From contig CM049309.1 of assembly GCA_026874595.1 (NCBI GenBank), positions 8,273,076-8,337,075 of the forward strand: a stretch of DNA of 64,000 nucleotides, written 5' to 3'. The first letter of the stretch is position 1, and each line of letters starts with the position of its first letter. The notes beneath the pieces are model-generated. The model did not search any database and had not been told where the DNA came from. It saw only the letters and a list, made by a program, of their open reading frames with translations. The DNA comes from Sipunculus nudus (Eukaryota > Annelida > Sipuncula > Golfingiida > Sipunculidae). Positions 55,901 to 64,000 of this stretch are shown piece after piece. Made by a program: the position numbers and the translations under genes.

Positions 55901-58530
55901 TCTTTATCTATATATCATAATCATTCTGTCGTGTTTCTTCCTCCTCTCCTCCCGCCCCTCTCTTTAGCTATATATTATAATCATTCTGTCGTGTTTCTTC
56001 CGCCTCTCCTCCCGCCCCTCTCTTTAGCTATATATATAATCATTCTGTCGTGTTTCTTCCTCCTCTCCTCCCGCCCCTCTCTTTACCTATATATTATAAT
56101 CATTCTGTCGTGTTTCTTCCTCCTCTCCTCCCGCCCCTCTCTTAACCTATATATTATTATCATTCTGTCATGTTTCTTCCTCCTCTCCTCCCGCCCCTCT
56201 CTTTAGCTATATATTATTATCATTCTGTCGTGTTTCTTCCTCCTCTCCTCCCGCCCCTCTCTTTAGCTATATATTATAATCATTCTGTCGTGTTTCTTCC
56301 TCCTGTCCTCCCGCCCCTCTCTTTACCTATATATTATAATCATTCTGTCGTGTTTCTTCCTCCTCTCCTCCCGCCCCTCTCTATTAAAATCATTCTGTCG
56401 TGTTTCTTCCTCCTCTCCTCCCGCACCCCTCTTTAGCTATATATTATAATCATTCTGTCGTGTTTCTTCCTCCTCTCCTCCCGCCCCTCTCTTTAGCTAT
56501 ATATTATAATCATTCTGTCGTGTTTCTTACTCCTCTCCTCCCCCCCCTCTCTTTACCTATATATTATAATCATTCTGTCGTGTTTCTTCCTCCTCTCCTC
56601 CCGCCCCTCTCTTTACCTAAATATTATAATCATTCTGTCGTGTTTCTTCCTCCTCTCCTCCCGCCCCTCTCTTTACCTATATATTATTATCATTCTGTCG
56701 TGTTTCTTCCTCCTCTCCTCCCGCCCCTCTCTTTACCTATATATTATTATCATTCTGTCGTGTTTATTCCTCCTCTCCTCCCGCCCCTCTCTTTAGCTAT
56801 ATATTATAATCATTCTGTCGTGTTTATTCCTCCTCTCCTCCCGCCCCACTCTTTACCTATATATATAATCATTCTGTCGTGTTTCTTCCTCTTCTCCTCC
56901 CGCCCCTCTCTTAACCTATAAATTATAATCATTCTGTCGTGTTTCTTCCTCCTCTCCTCCCGCCCCTCTCTTTACCTATATATTATAATCATTCTGTCGT
57001 GTTTCTTCCTCCTCTCCTCCCGCCCCTCTCTTTACCTATATATTATAATCATTCTGTCGTGTTTCTTCCTCCTCTCCTCCCGCCCCTCTCTTTACCTATA
57101 TATTATAATCATTCTGTCATGTTTCTTCCTCCTCTCCTCCCGCACCTCTCTTTAGCTATATATATAATCATTCTGTCGTGTTTCTTCCTCCTCTCCTCCC
57201 GCCCCTCTCTTTAGCTATATATTATAATCATTCTGTCATGTTTCTTCCTCCTCTCCTCCCGACCCTCTCTTTACCTATTTATTATTATCATTCTGTCGTG
57301 TTTCTTCCTCCTCTCCTCCCGCCCCTCTCTTTACCTATATATTATAATCATTCTGTCGTGTTTCTTACTCCTCTCCTCCCGCCCCTCTCTTTACCTATAT
57401 ATTATAATCATTCTGTCGTGTTTCTTACTCCTCTCCTCCCGCCCCTCTCTTTACCTATATATTATAATCATTCTGTCGTGTTTCTTCCTCCTCTCCTCCC
57501 GCCCCTCTATTTACCTTTATATTATAATCATTCTGTCGTGTTTCTTACTCCTCTCCTCCCGCCCCTCTCTTTACCTATATATTATAATCATTCTGTCGTG
57601 TTTCTTCCTCCTCTCCTCCCGCCCCTCTCTTTACCTATATATTATAATCATTCTGTCGTGTTTCTTCCTCCTCTCCTCCCGCCCCTCTCTTTACCTATAT
57701 ATTATAATCATTCTGTCGTGTTTCTTCCTCCTCTCCTCCCGCCCCTCTCTTTACCTATATATTATAATCATTCTGTCGTGTTTCTTACTCCTCTCCTCCC
57801 GCCCCTCTCTTTACCTAAATATTATAATCATTCTGTCGTGTTTCTTCCTCCTCTCCTCCCGCCCCTCTCTTTACCTATATATTATTATCATTCTGTCGTG
57901 TTTCTTCCTCCTCTCCTCCCGCCCCTCTCTTTACCTATATATTATAATCATTCTGTCGTGTTTATTCCTCCTCTCCTCCCGCCCCTCTCTTTAGCTATAT
58001 ATTATAATCATTCTGTCGTGTTTCTTCCTCCTCTCCTCCCGCCCCACTCTTTACCTATATATTATAATCATTCTGTCGTGTTTCTTCCTCTTCTCCTCCC
58101 GCCCCTCTCTTAACCTATAAATTATAATCATTCTGTCGTGTTTCTTCCTCCTCTCCTCCCGCCCCTCTCTTTACCTATATATTATAATCATTCTGTCGTG
58201 TTTCTTCCTCCTCTCCTCCCGCCCCTCTCTTTACCTATATATTATAATCATTCTGTCCTGTTTCTTCCTCCTCTCCTCCCGCACCTCTCTTTAGCTATAT
58301 ATTATAATCATTCTGTCGTGTTTATTCCTCCTCTCCTCCCGCCTCTCTCTTTACCTATATATATAATCATTCTGTCGTGTTTCTTCCTCCTCTCCTCCCG
58401 CCCCTCTCTTTAGCTATATATTATAATCATTCTGTCATGTTTCTTCCTCCTCTCCTCCCGACCCTCTCTTTACCTATTTATTATTATCATTCTGTCGTGT
58501 TTCTTCCTCCTCTCCTCCCGCCCCTCTCTT
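49926..58530 (+). repeat. 8.6-kb higher-order repeat, copy II
   Basis: Second copy of the block above, differing at very few positions over the landmarks compared. One clear difference is the lost base near 53850, where CCCACCCTCTC replaces CCCGCCCCTCTC. It continues into a further 3,346-bp copy (55333/58679, 55871/59217) that breaks off near 59,520. Confidence 0.85.
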
Positions 58531-61074
58531 TACCTATATATTATTATCATTCTGTCGTGTTTCTTCCTCCTCTCCTCCCGCCCCTCTCTTTAGCTATATA
58601 TATTAATCATTCTGTCGTGTTTCTTCCTCCTCTCCTCCCGCCCCTCTCTTTACCTATATATTATATAATCATTCTGTCGTGATTCTTCCTCCTCTCCTCC
58701 CGCCCCTCTCTTTACCTTTATATTATAATCATTCTGTCTTGTTTCTTCCTCCTCTCTTCCCGCCCCTATCTTTACCTATATATTATAATCATTCTGTCGT
58801 GTTTCTTCCTCCTCTCCTCCCGACCTTCTCTTTACCTATATATTATAATCATTCTGTCGTGTTTCTTCCTCCTCTCCTCCCGCCCCTCTCTTTACCTATA
58901 TATATAATCATTCTGTCGTGTTTCTTCCTCCTCTCCTCCCGCCCCTCTCTTTTCCTATATATTATTATCATTCTGTCGTGTTTCTTCCTCCTCTCCTCCC
59001 GCCCCTATCTTTACCTATATATTATAATCATTCTGTCGTGTTTCTTCCTCCTCTCCTCCCGCCCCTATCTTTACCTATATATTATAATCATTCTGTCGTG
59101 TTTCTTCCTCCTCTCCTCCCGCCCCTCTCTTTACCTATATATATAATCATTCTGTCGCGTTTCTTCCTCTTCTCCTCCCGCTCCTCTCTTAACCTATAAA
59201 TTATAATCATTCTGTCGTGTTTCTTCCGCCTCTCCTCCCGCCCCTCTCTTTATCTATATATCATAATCATTCTGTCGTGTTTCTTCCTCCTCTCCTCCCG
59301 CCCCTCTCTTTAGCTATATATTATAATCATTCTGTCGTGTTTCTTCCGCCTCTCCTCCCGCCCCTCTCTTTAGCTATATATATAATCATTCTGTCGTGTT
59401 TCTTCCTCCTCTCCTCCCGCCCCTCTCTTTACCTATATATTATAATCATTCTGTCGTGTTTCTTCCTCCTCTCCTCCCGCCCCTCTCTTAACCTATATAT
59501 TATTATCATTCTGTCATGTTTCTTCCTCCTCTCCTCCCGCCCCTCTCTTTACCTTTATATTATAATCATTCTGTCGTGTTTCTTCCTCCTCTCCTCCCGC
59601 CCCGCTCTTTACCTATATATTATAATCATTCTGTCGTGTTTCTTCCTCCTCTCCTCCCGCCCCTCTCTTAACCTATATATTATTATCATTCTGTCATGTT
59701 TCTTCCTCCTCTCCTCCCGCCCCTCTCTTTACCTTTATATTATAATCATTCTGTCGTGTTTCTTCCTCCTCTCCTCCCGCCCCGCTCTTTACCTATATAT
59801 TATAATCATTCTGTCGTGTTTCTTCCTCCTCTCCTCCCGCCCTTCTCTTTACCTATATATTATAATCATTCTGTCGTGTTTCTTCCTCCTCTCCTCCCGC
59901 CCCTCTCTTTACCTATATATATAATCATTCTGTCGTGTTTTTTCCTCCTCTCCTCCCGCCCCTCTCTTTTCCTATATATTATAATCATTCTGTCGTGTTT
60001 CTTCCTCCTCTCCTCCCGCCCCTCTCTTTAGCTATATATATAATCATTCTGTCGTGTTTCTTCCTCCTCTCCTCCCGCCCCTCTCTTTACCTATATATTA
60101 TAATCATTCTGTCGTGTTTCTTCCTCCTCTCCTCCCGCCCCTCTCTTAACCTATATATTATTATCATTCTGTCATGTTTCTTCCTCCTCTCCTCCCGCCC
60201 CTCTCTTTACCTTTATATTATAATCATTCTGTCGTGTTTCTTCCTCCTCTCCTCCCGCCCCGCTCTTTACCTATATATTATAATCATTCTGTCGTGTTTC
60301 TTCCTCATCTCCTCCCGCCCCTATCTTTACCTATATATTATAATCATTCTGTCGTGTTTCTTCCTCCTCTCCTCCCGACCCTCTCTTTACCTATTTATTA
60401 TTATCATTCTGTCGTGTTTCTTCCTCCTCTCCTCCCGCCCCTCTCTTTACCTATATATTATTATCATTCTGTCGTGTTTCTTCCTCCTCTCCTCCCGCCC
60501 CTCTCTTTAGCTATATATATTAATCATTCTGTCGTGTTTCTTCCTCCTCTCCTCCCGCCCCTCTCTTTACCTATATATTATATAATCATTCTGTCGTGTT
60601 TCTTCCTCATCTCCTCCCGCCCCTCTCTTTACCTATATATATAATCATTCTGTCGTGTTTTTTCCTCCTCTCCTCCCGCCCCTCTCTTTTCCTATATATT
60701 ATAATCATTCTGTCGTGTTTCTTCCTCCTCTCCTCCCGCCCCTCTCTTTACCTATATATTATAATCATTCTGTCGTGTTTCTTCCTCCTCTCCTCCCGCC
60801 CCTCTCTTTATCTATATATTATAATCATTCTGTCGTGTTTCTTCCTCCTCTCCTCCCGCCCCTCTTTTTACCTATATATTATAATCATTCTGTCGTGTTT
60901 CTTCCTCCTCTCCTCCCGCCCCTCTCTTTACCTATATATTATAATCATTCTGTCGTGTTTCTTCCTCCTCTCCTCCCGCCCCTCTCTTAACCTATATATT
61001 ATAATCATTCTGTCGTGTTTCTTCCTCCTCTCCTCCCGCCCCTCTCTTTACCTATATATTATAATCATTCTGTC

Positions 61075-64000
61075 GTGTTTCTTCCTCCTCTCCTCCCGCC
61101 CCTCTCTTTACCTATATATTATAATCATTCTGTCGTGTTTCTTCCTCCTCTCCTCCCGCCCCTCTCTTTACCTATATATTATAATCATTCTGTCGTGTTT
61201 CTTCCTCCTCTCCTCCCGCCCCTCTCTTTAGCTATATATTATAATCATTCTGTCGTGTTTCTTCCTCCTGTCCTCCCGCCCCTCTCTTTACCTATATATT
61301 ATAATCATTCTGTCGTGTTTCTTCCTCCTGTCCTCCCGCCCCTCTCTTTACCTATATATTATAATCATTCTGTCGTGTTTCTTCCTCCTCTCCTCCCGCA
61401 CCTCTCTTTAGCTATATATTATAATCATTCTGTCGTGTTTCTTCCTCCTCTCCTCCCGCCCCTCTCTTTACCTATATATATAATCATTCTGTCGTGTTTC
61501 TTCCTCCTCTCCTCCCGCCCCTCTCTTTACCTATATATTATAATCATTCTGTCATGTTTCTTCCTCATCTCCTCCCGCCCCTCTCTTTACCTATATATTA
61601 TTATCATTCTGTCGTGTTTCTTCCTCCTCTCCTCCCGCCCCTCTCTTTACCTATATATTATTATCATTCTGTCGTGTTTCTTCCTCCTCTCCTCCCGCCC
61701 CTCTCTTTAGCTATATATATTAATCATTCTGTCGTGTTTCTTCCTCCTCTCCTCCCGCCCCTCTCTTTACCTATATATTATATAATCATTTTGTCGTGAT
61801 TCTTCCTCCTCTCCTCCCGCCCCTCTCTTTACCTTTATATTATAATCATTCTGTCGTGTTTCTTCCTCCTCTCCTCCCGCCCCTATCTTTACCTATATAT
61901 TATAATCATTCTGTCGTGTTTCTTCCTCCTCTCCCCCCGCCCCTCTCTTTACCTATATATGTAATCATTCTGTCGCGTTTCTTCCTCTTCTCCTCCCGCC
62001 CCTCTCTTAACCTATAAATTATAATCATTCTGTCATGTTTCTTCCTCCTCTCCTCCCGCCCCTCTCTTTACCTATATATTATAATCATTCTGTCGTGTTT
62101 CTTCCTCCTCTCCTCCCGCCCCTCTCTTTATCTATATATTATAATCATTCTGTCGTGTTTCTTCCTCCTCTCCTCCCGCCCCTCTCTTTAGCTATATATT
62201 ATAATCATTCTGTCGTGTTTCTTCCGCCTCTCCTCCCGCCCCTCTCTTTAGCTATATATATAATCATTCTGTCGTGTTTCTTCCTCCTCTCCTCCCGCCC
62301 CTCTCTTTACCTATATATTATAATCATTCTGTCATGTTTCTTCCTCCTCTCCTCCCGCCCCTCTCTTAACCTATATATTATTATCATTCTGTCATGTTTC
62401 TTCCTCCTCTCCTCCCGCCCCTCTCTTTAGCTATATATTATAATCATTCTGTCGTGTTTCTTCCTCCTCTCCTCCCGCCCCTCTCTTTACCTATATATTA
62501 TATAATCATTCTGTCGTGATTCTTCCTCCTCTCCTCCCGCCCCTCTCTTTACCTTTATATTATAATCATTCTGTCGTGTTTCTTCCTCCTCTCCTCCCGC
62601 CCCGCTCTTTACCTATATATTATAATCATTCTGTCGTGTTTCTTCCTCCTCTCCTCCCGCTCTTCTCTTTACCTATATATTATAATCATTCTGTCGTGTT
62701 TCTTCCTCCTCTCCTCCCGCCCCTCTCTTTAGCTATATATTATAATCATTCTGTCATGTTTCTTCCTCCTCTCCTCCCGCCCCTCTCTTTACCTATATAT
62801 TATAATCATTCTGTCGTGTTTCTTCCTCCTCTCCTCCCGCCCCTCTCTTTAGCTATATATTATAATCATTCTGTCGTGTTTCTTCCTCCTCTCCTCCCGC
62901 CCCTCTCTTTTCCTATATATTATAATAATTCTGTCGTGTTTCTTCCTCCTCTCCTGCCGCCCCTCTCTTTACCTATATATTATAATCATTCTGTCGTGTT
63001 TCTTCCTCCTCTGCTCCCGCCCCTCTCTTTACCTATATATTATAATCATTCTGTCGTGTTTCTTCCTCTTCTCCTCCCGCCCCTCTCTATTATAATCATT
63101 CTGTCGAGTTTCTTCCTCCTCTCCTCCCGCCCCTCTCTTTACCTATATATTATAATCATTCTGTCGTGTTTCTTCCTCCTCTCCTCCCGCCCCTCTCTTT
63201 ACCCATATATTAAAATCAATCTGTCGTGTTTCTTCCTCCTCTCCTCCCGCCCCTCTCTTTACCTATATATTATAATCATTCTGTCGTGTTTATTCCTCCT
63301 CTCCTCCCGCCCCTCTCTTTCCCTATATATTATAATAATTCTGTCGTGTTTCTTCCTCCTCTCGTACCGCCCCTCTCTTTACCTATATATATATAATCAT
63401 TCTGTCGTGTTTCTTCCTCCTCTCCTCCCGCCCCTCTCTTTACCTATATATTATAATCATTCTGTCGTGTTTCTTCCTCCTCTCCTCCCGCCCCTCTCTT
63501 TAGCTATATATTATAATCATTCTGTCGTGTTTCTTCCTCCTGTCCTCCCGCCCCTCTCTTTACCTATATATTATAATCATTCTGTCGTGTTTCTTCCTCC
63601 TCTCCTCCCGCCCCTCTCTATTAAAATCATTCTGTCGTGTTTCTTCCTCCTCTCCTCCCGCACCCCTCTTTAGCTATATATTATAATCATTCTGTCGTGT
63701 TTCTTCCTCCTCTCCTCCCGCCCCTCTCTTTAGCTATATATTATAATCATTCTGTCGTGTTTCTTACTCCTCTCCTCCCCCCCCCTCTCTTTACCTATAT
63801 ATTATAATCATTCTGTCGTGTTTCTTCCTCCTCTCCTCCCGCCCCTCTCTTTACCTATATATTATAATCATTCTGTCATGTTTCTTCCTCCTCTCCTCCC
63901 GCCCCTCTCTTTAGCTATATATTATTATCATTCTGTCGTGTTTCTTCCTCCTCTCCTCCCGCCCCTCTCTTTACCTATATATTATAATCATTCTGTCGTG
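61075..64000 (+). repeat. Third partial copy of the long satellite block
   Basis: Landmarks 61494, 61796, 62035 and 62516 correspond to 41226, 41528, 41767 and 42248 at a constant offset of 20,268 bp, and to copy II at 11,662 bp. Some units differ (CTATTAAAATCA at 63618 is the form seen at 47778, not that at 43410), so the copy is a mosaic. Confidence 0.75.

Larger units (their letters stand above)
36368..64000 (+). repeat. 60-bp tandem satellite array (at least 27.6 kb, continues beyond the window)
   Basis: The unit runs ATTATAATCATTCTGTCGTG, TTTCTTCCTCCTCTCCTCCC, GCCCCTCTCTTTACCTATAT. About 460 copies follow head to tail with no inserted foreign sequence seen. On this strand a unit has 48 pyrimidines of 60 (C 22, T 26, G 4, A 8). 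Recurrent variants are TTAG for TTAC before CTATAT, TTACTCC for TTCCTCC, GTCATG for GTCGTG, CTAAAT for CTATAT, and unit lengths of 50, 59 and 62. Because most units are 60 bp and two forward frames lack stops, long repetitive frames (up to about 390 codons) appear; they break wherever a 50-, 59- or 62-bp unit occurs and I do not call them genes. Confidence 0.98.

Noticed and set aside
36336-63673. Dozens of long plus-strand open frames (MFLPPLLPPLSLPIYYNHSV repeats, up to about 390 codons)
   Set aside because: They result from a 60-bp unit without stops in two forward frames. Frames switch at every 50-, 59- or 62-bp unit, the alternative frame is equally open, and variants do not favour synonymous sites by eye. 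This is satellite DNA.
36368-64000. CRISPR array
   Set aside because: Regularly repeated, but there are no unique spacers between conserved repeats; the whole unit is conserved, and the window is eukaryotic.

Overview
The window is nuclear DNA from an animal, most likely a mollusc or other lophotrochozoan. That placement is an inference from gene family and repeat style; no marker gene fixes the species. Genes are split by introns of about 0.1-2.3 kb with GT/AG ends, the intergenic DNA is AT-rich, and MITEs, microsatellites, a non-LTR retrotransposon and a very large satellite array are present.

Region by region: (1) 1-3.4 kb is AT-rich flank with one foldback-like repeat. (2) 3.4-20.6 kb, minus strand, holds a complete 15-exon gene that can be assembled by hand with matching splice phases. 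It encodes a single-pass class I cytokine receptor of the gp130/LIFR/Domeless type, about 1,145 residues: signal peptide, Ig-like domain, two-domain cytokine-receptor module, three further fibronectin III (FN3) domains, transmembrane helix, and a long cytoplasmic tail made partly of 44-residue (132-bp) tandem repeats that carry a tyrosine. Its introns contain a TA-flanked MITE, (CT)n/(TA)n tracts and an LTR-like repeat. (3) 20.6-30.3 kb has no confident gene; it holds two TTAA-type inverted-repeat elements and a dispersed repeat whose sister copy lies in the receptor gene. (4) 30.4-30.9 kb, minus strand, is a Tctex1-type dynein light chain gene (DYNLT5-like), coding sequence in one exon. (5) 30.9-34.4 kb has no recognised gene. 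(6) 34.4-36.26 kb is a 5'-truncated LINE insertion with a 14-bp target-site duplication and poly-A tail. (7) From about 36.37 kb to the window end (at least 27.6 kb, roughly 460 units) is an uninterrupted 60-bp satellite with nested higher-order repeats of about 0.54, 1.2, 3.35 and 8.6 kb.

The receptor would be expected to signal through JAK/STAT in innate immunity or development; the dynein light chain is a separate cilium/motor gene. Nothing indicates that the two work together. The most unusual items are the expanding tyrosine-bearing repeat in the receptor tail, with a decayed copy beyond the stop codon, and the satellite with its hierarchical structure and pyrimidine mirror repeats. Many long open frames in the satellite arise only because 60 is divisible by 3; I do not regard them as genes.
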